Shown: positions 12,241 to 24,033 of the stretch, piece after piece | Layout of the letters: each line of letters begins with the position of its first letter | How positions within the stretch are numbered: the first letter of the stretch is position 1 | Assembly: GCA_008973525.1 (NCBI GenBank) | Contig: WACJ01000186.1 | Coordinates: forward strand, 62,001 to 126,000 | Source: Stenopsyche tienmushanensis | Taxonomy: Eukaryota; Arthropoda; Insecta; Trichoptera; Stenopsychidae | DNA: 64,000 bases | Direction of reading: 5' to 3' | Program-made: the position numbers and the translations under genes | The notes under the pieces: generated by a model | The model's database searches: none | What the model was told of the DNA's origin: nothing | The model's input: the letters and a program-made list of their open reading frames with translations, nothing else

Positions 12241-13750
12241 AAACAGTCGTAAATGTTGATTGATGATGTCTAATAATAAAAATAACTAAAAATGTATTTA
12301 TACAATCCATCGGAGTCTAAAATTATGACTGAAGATGATAATGGATGGCATTATCTTATATGAAGAATAGGAATTGTCAGTATTTACATAATCTAAAAGG
12401 AGCCTTGAACATACATTTTTTTTTTTAATTTTTTTTTTATACATCAAGGACGCTATATTTATGCAAGGATTCATAGCAAGTCAATTGAGCAATATTAAAT
12501 GTATTCTTCTGTCGATTTCTCTTTCGATGCCTCTTGGTTATTCTCAACATGCAACACCGAGCTTATAAATTATGTTCACTTTCTCTCCTGCGCTCCAAGG
12601 TCCACGTTCTTCGACAGTCGAAGTAAAACCCTTCAAAATACTATCCTCGTCTCTGTTTGAAACGTATCAACGATTCCGAAATTGTTGTTACCGATTCCGA
12701 TTTACACGCTCCACTCATTGGGATCATTCGACAGAATGCCACGGCAGCAACAATGATCAGGATACACGGCAAATGTTCATTTCCTGTAATCTCTTCATAT
12801 TGTAGCAACAGTTCGTATTATCATCGTTTTGCTATCTGAATGGGTAACAATGCTTTCATGTTCGCTCCGACGATTATTCTGATGTAATGAAACGACAGAT
12901 GTCAAAGCGAGGTTTTTATTGCCATATGCTATATAAATACAAAAGGGGAGATGGCCAATGTGTCCCACCGAATCAAATATTTAAATCTGTTTTATAGATC
13001 GAATCGAATTAGACGCGGTCAACAAAAAAAAATGACATTACATTAAATCGGCGCCAAAAAATGATGACCACTCTGCCCTACCTTCAACTATAGTGTTATT
13101 TTATTGTTCAGTTTGGGTTGCATTTGATGACATCTGAATGTCATATAGGCCGTTGACACTTCAAGAAACGCATCATGAGAGCTGATAAGTCTGTCATTTT
13201 TACAGCTTTCAGACACGACCGGTATTAAATTTCTCACGCGACCGACTTCTGCTAACAAACCCAATGACGTCTTTTCTGTACTTGAACAGATAAGGCGCTC
13301 ACAATGCTTTCGTGACAATAAAAATGAAGAAATAAAGCACTCTGTGTACTTTTCAAAATGTCACTCTGTGTGACTTAAGGGGTATTAACACATGGTTTAC
13401 GGGCGTTTCTTACGTACCTATTTCTGCGAGCATCCGTCAAATTGACAGGCAAACGAAAATACGCAATCTTACCTTTAAATAAATTATTAATAAGTCACAT
13501 TTTTTATAAATATACTGAATTTTGTTTGGGTATTTTCCACATACAATCTTTTTGTAATATATATTATTATTGCTTAATAGTCCACTTTGCAACTTTTTAG
13601 CATTTTTAACGTTGAAATCTTTGGCAAATATTCTCCCTAATTTCTCCTGCTAATTCCTGGGCTAAACATAATATGAACTTCTTTCTGGATATTTTCGAAC
13701 CGGTACACTCTTTATATAAAGTCCAAGAGTTTATCGCTGCCAAATCTAAA
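12241..13750. other. Intergenic stretch, no supported gene
   Basis: Two overlapping frames at 12572-12839 and a minus frame at 13088-13318 are open but have no recognised domain or splice partners. The base composition here is somewhat less AT-rich than the surroundings. Confidence 0.35.
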
Positions 13751-13751
13751 A

Positions 13752-14470
13752 TATTGAAAAAAAAAACTTAAAGGTTCATGGGCCAAATTTAAGTTTAGGT
13801 GGGCTGTAAAAACAAAAGTAATGTAGGTTTATTTTTCATATATAAATTTGGGATCCTCTGAACCCATTCGGCCCTCGATAAGCACGGTTTCCTATCCTAC
13901 GATTTCCCTGTTACGCGGCATCAGGGCACAATAAAACCTAGTTTATCAATTGATGGTGTTTCGTGTATTTCAAAGGATGAACATAGTCTTTTGAGGACTT
14001 TCTTAAGTCCCTTAAAAATGGACAATTTAATTTCTTCTTCCTGACACTTGGTATCTCTTCTCTGCTACTATCTTTTCTACTTCAGGGGCAATACTATGTT
14101 TCAAATCTAACTGGTAAATATGTGTAAAAATCAGGAACGCCAACCATAATGAATTTTGTTTTCAAAATTGAATCGTACTGAATTTCAATAAATTCTATTG
14201 GCATATGGTTAGGTACTGCTTCTATATTTATTGAAAAAATCGAAGTAAACAAAGAAATTTTCTTTCTCAGATCTTTTTCGGGTTGTTCCTCAAAACAATC
14301 TTTATTGATGTTTATAATTTTGTTCAATATCTTATTATATCTCCTGGATTTACTCATGATCGAGGCACGATTGATATAACGACTAGGAAGCAACTTAGTA
14401 AAGACTTTTCTTTCATACTTATATTTTTTATTGAAAGAATGGTTTAACGAACTATACTACTAAATACAAA
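13752..14470 (-). mobile_element. hAT (Charlie-like) transposase remnant, copy 2
   Basis: The minus-strand frame from 14393 to 14094 is open for about 100 codons. It contains the segment AVPNHMPIEFIEIQYDSILK, followed by a KF...DFYTYLP segment. This is the pattern typical of the C-terminal region of Charlie-type hAT transposases and their ZBED/SCAND3-like relatives (helical region before the dimerisation domain). The dimerisation domain is disrupted. About 500 bp are shared with copy 1 (10470) and about 160 bp, inverted, with 47315-47480. Confidence 0.7.
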
Positions 14471-15970
14471 TTTCAAAAATTAGGAAGCTTAGGAAATAGT
14501 AATTGTGTGTATAAATTATTCGGATTAAATTATTAATTTACGATGCAAAATTATTAAAATAAATGCTTTAATTTTTGGCTAGTTCATTTCGAAGTTTAAA
14601 ATCCGAAAATCTAGTGTTAATTGCAAGAACAATGGACAACATCGCCAGTGGTAAAGAATTCTCCAAAACAAGGAATTCATCAAAAAAATGAAAATTCCAA
14701 CATCTTCAAGACAAGCTTGATCAAATTATTTAGAGACGTCTGACGTGCGTCGTAACGATCGTACGCCTCGTTTTTAAATTATTCCTAAAATGTTGTTTTT
14801 TGACCATGACAGTAAATAGATGCAGTAGGTCAAACGATTCCAATTTCGAGCTGTTAAAATTGCGACAATAATGTCAATTAACACCGCGTATTATGTTACG
14901 GTCTTGTGGATTCGAATTACGTCATTCGACAAATTATACTCAAAAGAGGTACGCACGTAATCGACGATTTTTTAAATTGGCTGTCGTCGTTTTCGGTCGT
15001 TTTCATTTGAATCTGTTACGTCGACTGTAAATATTCCGCTTTGAATTGATCAAACCAAATGGAAATTGAGTCATATTTCATCACGATAACCCACGTCCTC
15101 ATATCACAATAGCCTCCAACTGGAAGACCTGTAAGGAAGTTTTAGCAAATCCTTCATATTTATCTAATATTTGGCAGCTTTGGATAATTCAGATATTTAG
15201 ATCGTTCATTCGGGACCAATGATTTCGAAATCAAGATGAAATATTTTAACACATTGCTTGCGGAAACAGAGAAATCACTCACGGAATGTAGGAAAATCAT
15301 ACACAAACTTATGTTGTATTAATTATTTTCAACTTTACTTTTGATTCTGGAGCAATCTAACGAGGTCATAATTTCCTTGTAAAATATTGATTTCTTTAAA
15401 TCTGGTGTATAAAAGTATAATGAATAAAATTATACTGGCGATGTATTTTTGATATGATATTTTTTAATATTTAAGAGACGTTTCTTGTTGGTTAAAAAAA
15501 TCTCCTTTTTTCTTAATATATCGGAAAGAACCAATGTTTAAGAATACGTTTAGTAAATTTCAAGTCGATATAAATAAAATTCACAAAGTTATAGGCCGAC
15601 GATGAGAAGCTGCGCTTCGCGAAGTTAAGGAGAGCAGAACTTTTAAACGCGTTTTTCTCGATACTACTTTTTCCAAGCTCATGGAAGTGCTCCCGTACGC
15701 CCTAGATGAGCATTCTTTATAAAATTTGGCAAATATATGTATAATAAACGTTTTTATCGTATAGACTACAAATATTTAAAAATATTTAAAAAATATATAT
15801 TTAATAAATAAAAAACTACAAAAAATGTTGGTAAAAACACAAACTTTCTTTCAACTACTCACTATTTTTTTATTTTTCAATATTTCTTCTTAATTGTAGT
15901 CTAAGCTATAGACAATATTATACAAAGTAAAAATATGTTTAATTTTTTTACTGCAAATCACTTGTTCAGG
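14471..15970. other. AT-rich intergenic stretch with repeat fragments
   Basis: Near 15640-15670 is a short segment (aacgcgtttttctcgatact) shared with the TIR elements at 11395 and 23717. I see no gene. Confidence 0.4.
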
Positions 15971-16016
15971 ATTTAGGACTTCCATGATGAAGAATGTCAT
16001 CATGGAAGTCCTAAAT
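15971..16016. repeat. Perfect 20-bp-stem hairpin with 6-nt loop
   Basis: The left arm atttaggacttccatgatga is followed by the loop agaatg and an exactly complementary right arm. Perfect stems of this length are rare by chance. It is shorter than a usual pre-miRNA and has no bulges, so a young palindromic insertion or a small fold-back element is as likely as an RNA gene. Confidence 0.8.
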
Positions 16017-19000
16017 GTGACTCCCCCCCATTCCCACTATCATACTTTGTTTAGAAAATATTTTTATGTTCAATAAAGATCATCTAATCAACATGCCAAA
16101 TATTAACATTCTGTATTTAATACTTTGCATAAAAAATGGATCACTTTTAGGCTCAAAAAAGTAGAAATGGCCCTTAATATTTTTAATTATTAGTTTACCA
16201 AACATTAGCCATTATAGCCAAACAAATGTTGCTTAGATAAAATATTCCACGAAATAGATATCATTTTAAATGTCAACGATAATATTTAGAACCGCGATAT
16301 CGAGTTGAAATACTTTGTTCATAATCAAATCACCGCATAAAAATATTTTTGTGGCTATAAAAAATGCGATTTTAGTGATTTTTATTTGGACTGCAAATCA
16401 TTAATAATATTTTTTTTAAATCTTACCATAGCACAAATAATTATAAGCTCAATTTTTTCGTGGCAACGTATTTCTTATAGCATCGTTTGCAGAAATATTT
16501 CTTCATTTTTTGCAACACAAATATTTTAAAGTTAGTATCGTAATCACCAGCTTAAATGTGCACACGAATGATTTTGAAAAATAGCCATAAATATTATCAT
16601 GCTCAGGGAAACATGAAATAATATGCGCATTTCAAAATTAGAAATTAACAATGCATTAAAAAATAATAAAGAATCTGAATAATACATGGAAAATGTATTC
16701 GATAAAAAAGTTATGGAAGGGAAGTCAAACAAATTATATGCTGAAGAATCCAAAGAAATAGGTTTTTAATTATGGCATTTTTTTCTTAATAGAAATATTG
16801 TTATTTTTTAAGAAAATTATGGTTTTTATGTTCTTATTAAGTCACATTGTTTATATGGAAATATTTCAAAGAACTACATTCCAATCTCCATAGAATACTT
16901 TTATATGAATGAATGTCTATCATTTTGTGGTTTCTCATTGTCTCCCATATAAGGTTAAATCCAAATACAATCTTTTGAAGTATCGAAATTATCATTATTT
17001 TTAAATGAAAATCGTTTTATTGTTCACTTATTAGTAAGTACTGCGTGAATTTATTGTTATCTTAGTATTTATTTTTTCACATCCAGGGAATAAAGTTAAA
17101 CATGGATCGTGATTATTATGTGAAAACTTTTCCCACAATCTGAAATCAAGCACGAACCATTATAACAAGGATCTAAAATCTAACACACCATATAAATGAT
17201 TGATCTCAAACTTATTTCATTGGATTGAAGTGTGTACTGTTAGACAAGGACTATTATATTCCAAGCGGTATAGAAACAGATAAATTCATAGTAATTTAAC
17301 ATACTCGTAGTACTTCTAAGCAATCATCTAATTTATGATCCATCAGATTACAACACTATTTATGCTGAGTGATCCTATCAAGAAATGCAAGCAATTTATA
17401 ACCAATGTCTTTTATTACTTGTATTTCCATAGGAACGCTCAAAAATTCTAAATTTTATAAGCTCCTTATACTATCCGACCTTATCCAGAGATGAGCATTG
17501 ATGAATTGTCCAGGAAAGTCGAAAGAATCCGCATGCCTTATCGAACTAAAACAGATCAATCGAGGATCAATACGAATTTATTCTTCAGTATTTGAATATC
17601 GCAGACGATACGTTGATGTTTTACTCAAATGTCCTCAAAAAAAGAAAGACAACAGCGATTATCTAATAGACATTCTATTATCTAATGGGCATTATATTAT
17701 CTAATGGCACAGTTCGAATACCTTAAATCAAATTTTACTTTTAAATTGAATGCAGGTATTGCGCATCTGTTATCAGATGTAGGCGAACTCCATTGGAAAC
17801 TTTTCTAAGGGTAATGAATTTTCATGTGTTGGTTTTCCATTGTCTTCCACATACTATCAAATCAGGATAATGTTATTTAAATGGGAATAATTCAATGAAA
17901 ACCGAAATTTTGCACTCATTTCTACAAAGCTAATTTTTGTTTCAGTCAATGTTTTTACAATGTAAACCAAAAACGCTACAGACTATCAAGTTTTTAACGT
18001 TGCAGAGATCAATCATAATCTTTGGCCACATCAGTAGATGTGGCCAAAGTCGTAATGCATGGAAACTTCGTTGAAGTATTGCAACATTCAAATTATTGCA
18101 ATATTTAAATACATATAATATTTATTCATAAGTCACAAAACATGTTACAAGTATCGATAATATCATCAAAACAACAAAATGAGAAAGAATCAACTTTGTA
18201 GGAATAAGTATACATATAAGGTCACTGCCTCTCGTATTATTAATTAGAGTCAAGAACCTAACCCACTATGCCAACACTTGATGTTTTGAAATTATTTCGT
18301 CGTAAATTTACAATATTTTAGTGTGGAAATGCTATGTTTTACACCTTAATCGCAACCTCAATCGACTAGTATTATTTTTAGATTTTTTTTAATATTAACA
18401 CGATAACATTACCATCAAAACGGAAATACGCACGCACTGTACGTGAAAACTTTTTAATGAAGTGTTATTATCGTTACATTTTTAAGGCAGCCGTTAAACC
18501 TAAATGTCCTACAATTAGTATAATTGAAAACCAATTAAAGCGACGATAGCTTATCAAACCGTCGGTATGTAAATATCGTACCTAGGGCGATAAACATGTA
18601 TAATATGTAGGTGAAAACACGGAAATTTTGCACAGTAAATTATACATATACGAATATAAAAAGCGCTTCCTGAATAATTATTTTGTCCGAGCGAAATACA
18701 AAGTTTGCGCGAAATCATCAAAATTTGATGATACAACTATTTTCTTCGATTTACCAATAGGCAATTCTTATATTGATGATAATTTCGATGCTAAATTTAT
18801 AAACACGTCCATCAACCGTTGAACCGTCATTAAATTTCAACGTAGATGACGTATCGAAAGAAGTAGGTTGGACCATGTGCATTCCAAGTTTCCATTTTTA
18901 GAAGCCAAGGCTGTCGTCGTAATCTTCGCAAGGAGGTTATTAAAAATATTAAATTAATCACCATCGGGGTATAATAACCAGTCGATAATTTTCTGCTTGA

Positions 19001-21276
19001 AAGACGATAGGAGACTTTGGCGGCTTTGTCGACGGCTATTATTCAACATCGACTTTCCATCGTCATAAATCTCAATATTAGTATGCAATATTGGGGGCCT
19101 TGAAATCATAAAGGAAACCACCTACTTCCTTCGTTGTATATTTGAGTTCTTCTATATATACATTTTGATATTTATGCAACAGATCCTTGTTTCTGTACGC
19201 CTACAATGTTTACGCAATTAAAAATACCAAGCAACAACAAGGCGGCAATAAATATCTTTTCTTGTGGTCCAAACAGTTAAACGCTGTTTGATTGTGAAGA
19301 ATAATGTTATTTCAATGTTTATGAACATTTTCCTCCTGCCATTTTATAATTCAATCCTACATGTGGACAATGATTAGCAGTCAGCGTTGGAAGACTTATT
19401 GCATTATATGAGAATTCACAAACGAGATCAAACAGCCTACTATAAATTGTTTGAACATAAAATTCGATACAATGTAATAAACGATTTAATAGCATGGCTT
19501 CTGTTGCCAAAACGCGAAACATTGTGCAGCCAAAGCAAATTCTCGATTAAAATTTGAAACAAGGTAAAAGCAGGATGTGGCGGGATCAAATATTATGATA
19601 AGTTTTACGGTGCGAATTTGGCTTAAAATCAAGGAACAAATTTAAATTTCATATATGATTTATGATGCCTGTAAACTATATATATTCATATTTCATACTA
19701 GTGCTTAACGTTAGATAGAAAAATGTTATAAACCAGAAATTATTCCGAAAAAATCTTTACAGACTTTCCAAATGCAATACAGAATTTAAATCGGTAATAT
19801 AACAGTCATGGAGATTTTACCTCAGAAATTTAAAATTGAAACATCCTTAACAAAAATATCATTGAATAATTGCATATTTATATTGATTTTGAATTAGAAA
19901 TTACAAAGTCGCTTTATATTTATAATCAGGCTTTCTTCATCTAATTCTTAACAACACTACACTCTTATTTTGATACTATCTCTTATATCTGACTAGGAAT
20001 AATTAAGGTCTACTTCATCAGAATATTATGACATAGTCACAAATTATATTGTTCAATTTTTTGCTTGGCGAATAATCAGATATTGATAGAAAAGAAGATG
20101 AATTTGAGTCAACCAACAGAATTGTTAAACAAGACTATATAGAAGAGACTAACAAATAGCATAAGTTAGTAGTTAAATATGCCTTTTTTCCACGCCTTCT
20201 GTACAGTAATGTGTAGATAAATTGTTCCAAAAATATATTGATTTGATATCGTAGATATGTTCGCAACTGGAAATCGCCGTTTAATTATTGCTGAACATAA
20301 GTGGTAGCCCTGCCCTCGAGCAGATAAGGACGAGTATGTACAACACTCACAACCAATGCCATTATATCCCGTTTCAATTTTCCTGAGCGTTTACGTGGTT
20401 TACATGTTATATAAGAATAAATCACTATAACGACAACATCTTCCATGAAATATGTATTATAAATGCAATGAGTCGTACATTTGGGCGTTCATTTTCGTAT
20501 GATTTTAGGTGTTTCTCATAACGTCTCCGTGGATCTTGTTTTATCGACATTCGGCACACTCGCAAGTGTTTTCACACGTTCAATAAACCGGTAATTAATT
20601 TAGTTGTGACATTGAGAGTTTTCACCCGGCGTTAATTTCCCACACTCTTGACATGGAAATTTTCATTCCATTATTCAGCAGATAAGCCACTTTCCAAAAT
20701 CATGCTTTGATCTAGCTCGGCTCTCGATTATCATCGCCAATTCGGGGCATGGAAATCTCGCATTTTATAGCGAACGAATTGCGATAGTTTAATGGACTTA
20801 AAAAATGATATTTTAGAGTGCAACCTCCACTTTTATGGCTGGCTAAATTTTTATTGCCGGATAATGCGGATCAAGCGGTGATTTCTACATCGTCTATTAT
20901 CTATGAGCTCATTTTACGTATGTATCTTAATGGTGAAAATTCTTGTGAGTTTTTCAAAATATGCCATTGGATTGCACTATAGCGATCTAAATGTTATGCA
21001 AATTCTTATACCGTCGTTTTCACAATACGGATAGTATATTGTATGGAACGCATAATGAAGAGCGTTCATTTGCATAATTTAAAATGATATGCAAAACGTC
21101 TTTTGATATTGAATAATGCACTCGTCGTTCTTTCATTCATGATAAAGCCACATTGTTTGGTATGAAAATGTTTTTGGTATGTAAACGTATTATATGGTTT
21201 AGGGATTAAATTTGTTGTAATATTGTAAGGTTCGTTAAGCGGTAAATGTATCGATTTGGAAAAAATGTGAACTTTA
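16017..21276. other. Gene-poor stretch; right part is probably intron of the 22108 gene
   Basis: No convincing exon is seen. Because the GC-rich exon at 21278-22108 ends in a splice donor and is read leftwards, at least the right part of this stretch should be intron of that gene. I could not identify the next exon. Segments at about 18550-19200 and 20280-20900 are less AT-rich and non-repetitive in the window and could be regulatory, but nothing diagnostic is visible. Confidence 0.35.
18020..18049. repeat. Perfect 13-bp-stem hairpin with 4-nt loop
   Basis: The arm ctttggccacatc, the loop agta and the exact reverse complement form a stable stem. There is no U-tract or flanking gene to suggest a terminator role in this eukaryotic context. 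Confidence 0.75.
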
Positions 21277-21277
21277 C

Positions 21278-22108
21278 CTTTTTTGGTGTCTGCTGCCTCT
21301 CGACTCCGCTATCTTCGTCTTCGCAGTCGCTGACCGACGGAGAAGACCCGTTTTTCGAGTCGTCCAAGTCGAGCACGCTCAGATGGCTTCCGCATCGACT
21401 GTCTTCCAAGTCCAGCACGCTCAGCTGGCTTCCGCATCTGCTGTCCAGGTTGCTGCATGAGCTCCTCCCGCTGGACGGCGATCCCGCCTCCGTGTGACTC
21501 CTGAAGTATTCATACTCTTCCACGGTGATGCCGGCGTGGATATCGTCCGAATAGTCACTCACGACCACCGAAGGTGTACGCACTTTACGAACTCGCGATC
21601 CTTCGTCGCCGTCCCAGCTGAGGGCCGAGGCTCTCCTGATGTTGCCGCCTTCGAAGACGTCCGTCTCTTCGCAGCATTTGTCGAAGGGAAAGTCCACGTA
21701 TTGCGCCTCCAGGATCATCTTGCTGCGCACGTGATAGCAGCAGTGCTCTTCGCAGTATTCCCGCTTGTCGTAAGGACTAGAATTGGGCTCGTCGAAGGCG
21801 TTTTCGCCCCCGCTGTCGTAGCAGGACTTGTCGTCGTTGAACGTCCGGAGGACGTCCGTCAACGCCGAGGAGTTGGGACCGTCGTCTAGGTCCACGGCGG
21901 AGTCGCGACTCCGCGGTCGATCCGGGGGGCGTCGCTCCTCGTCGTCGCTGGAGCAGGGCGCCGGACAAGAGCAGGGGTTGTTGGGGTTGCCCGGGGCGGC
22001 GGGGGCGGCAGGGGCGGCCATGGGGGCCGCTCTGAGCCGCCTGTAGAAGGAGCGGTGACCCGCGGCCTTCTCCCGCAGCGCCTGCCGCAGGTCTGACGCG
22101 CCACTCAT
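21278..22108 (-). CDS. 5' coding exon of an uncharacterised disordered, Ser/Asp-rich protein (partial)
   Basis: The exon is read leftwards from ATG at 22108 and is open for 277 codons. It ends exactly at a GT donor (aag|gtaaagt, GT at 21277-21276) in phase 0. A longer frame runs further 5' but starts at TTG, so I chose the ATG. The product has an N-terminal basic segment, an Ala/Pro-rich run, an acidic Ser-rich region and a Cys/His cluster (CEEHCCYHV, later DKCCEE). It also has two near-identical repeats (SRCGS-LSVLDL) and a closing acidic SDCEDEDSGVERQQTPKK. It looks intrinsically disordered. GC content is far above the surroundings, which marks real coding sequence. The family is not recognised and further exons must lie to the left. 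Read through the donor, the next residues form KVKF, a PP1-docking-like motif, but these bases are intronic if the donor is used. Confidence 0.75.
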
Positions 22109-23384
22109 GCCGCTCCAACTGCAACCGCAACACACCTCCAATAAATACAGTGCGATAATGATCGCAGCCAATCAGCTGCCTCAACAACAACCACAATAAC
22201 TCTATCAAAACAATCGGACAAATCGTAAAAATAGTAAAAGCATACACTAACACATACAGCGATGGACAATGACCGCGCCGCGCGCAAGATTGCTTCAACA
22301 GCCACCGCTGGCTAGACCCAGACGCGCGAGCCACAGATCCCGTCAAATACTCGGGATCACAATTACGTAAATATTTTTATTCGACAGCACACATGGCCAT
22401 ATCATTTTGTCATTGGATGCAAACTAACATGAAATTCCTACGCGAAGAAAGCATTAAACGTCGAATAGAAATGCCGTTTGAGACATAAGAAGGAGGGTGA
22501 CGACCATTTCGCCCAACGAGAGCATCGAAAGTTTTCACCGTTGACAATACGTGCATATCAATTTTTATTTGTTTTCATTCAACACTTCAACAGATACGTC
22601 TGAAAATGCAGACATATTTTTAAAGCGCGTAGGATTCATCTGCAACTGCAGACATATTAATGTTTATCACACTCAATATTTGCAAATACCGGCGTGCTTA
22701 CTAATTCATCATACATCAAATATTATCTAAATCAGGGGTTTTAACCCAAGGGTCGTCATAGCTTTCCAAAAAATACGATAATGTAATGGTAATAAAATAA
22801 TGTTGATCATTTTGCCCAACAAGGCTGTCTTGCATTGACTTTTTTCCATTTATTAGAAGAAATTGTTTGCTGGAATATTGCGGTGTGTATTGTGTAATAT
22901 ATAATAAAATAGGCATGATACTGGTCTAGTGGTTATTTTTTGTTATACATAGACACACATAGTAGATTCTCCTTCATTTTCCAAACAACTACCAGTTGGA
23001 ATTTCACTTTTCGTGATATGTTCTAAATAAAGAATGTCTTGGAATTAATGTTACTACACTCGTACTGACGGTGTGCCATCAAAGCTGACGAAAAAAGTTT
23101 AGAGCCCCTAATCTGAATATTTTAAATGGCAACGAATCAATACCCGTCAAAACCGTTTACCCTGAATTTTAATAATTAAATAATAAAGCGATTAACACAC
23201 TTTATTCGGCACACATAGTACATCCTACCTTTTTCGTTGCAATTAGTAAATTGCCATATTGCCCAAAACTAAAATATACATACAGAAATATATTATTTCA
23301 TGATATTCTTTACTGATAAACTACTTAAATTAATATACTTAGTTTCCGAGGATTTTTTAGGCATAAAAAAAATAATACAGTTTC
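22109..23384. other. Upstream flank of the 22108 gene; promoter and 5' UTR expected
   Basis: The first 200-300 bp upstream of the ATG remain GC-rich and should contain the promoter and 5' UTR. No TATA box stands out. At about 22733 a caggggttttaaccc motif followed by gggtcg resembles a hAT (Charlie) terminal sequence, so a small hAT fragment probably starts there. Confidence 0.35.
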
Positions 23385-24033
23385 ACTCAAACCTTTTTTT
23401 GTGCGATTTCGAAGTTTTTGCGGTCATTTTTAAAGCATTTTTTTTATTTCATTCAAGATATTTTGGATAAAATAGGAAATAAATCTTCATCACTAACCGA
23501 AATTTGTAAAAAAAAATATTAACTATCGCTGAATTATGACCACGCCCTTTATTTTGGCTTAGATTTGTGAAAAAAATGATTTCGTTGTTTTTGCATTTTT
23601 TCAATGTTTTGACTTTTAAAAATATATTCTCCAAAGCAATTTCCAAAACTACTTACGGAGTTATAGCTATTTTAGTGACATGGCAACTTTGCCGGTCCTA
23701 CTATAATGAAATCTTTAACGCGTTTTTCCTGAAACTACTTTTTTCAACACGATTGACATCATATCTCATGTTTTAATTAATTAATTTACTTCAAACTGGG
23801 TACGAATCATTTCTATATGACTCTCTATTATTCCTATCAAATTTGTGTCAAATTTAGTTTTTTAACGCTTTATTAATTTATACTATTTTAAAAAAATTAA
23901 AACTGTGACAAAATAAGGGCAAAAAATGACTTGATTGAATATTTTTTAGCAGTCGCAAAAAATGTTATTTTTGAATTGCCTTATTGTTTTTTTATTACCC
24001 TTTTTACGCGATTTTGGATATATTTTATATAGC
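23385..24033. mobile_element. Second copy of the 11272-type TIR element (partial)
   Basis: It starts with cactcaaaccttttttgtgc like the left end at 11272. It shares the internal blocks acgcgtttttc, acatcatatctca and tacgaatc in order. Similarity fades at about 24033 before a right terminal repeat is reached, so this copy is truncated or recombined. A short TAG-triplet tract lies just downstream (about 24060). Confidence 0.6.

Noticed and set aside
21494..21889. 131-codon plus-strand frame
   Set aside because: Antisense shadow of the GC-rich exon, caused by low stop-codon density.
22109..22171. Upstream extension of the GC-rich exon with a signal-peptide-like hydrophobic run
   Set aside because: The extended frame begins at TTG, not ATG. 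The first ATG is at 22108, and the rest of the protein looks intracellular and disordered.
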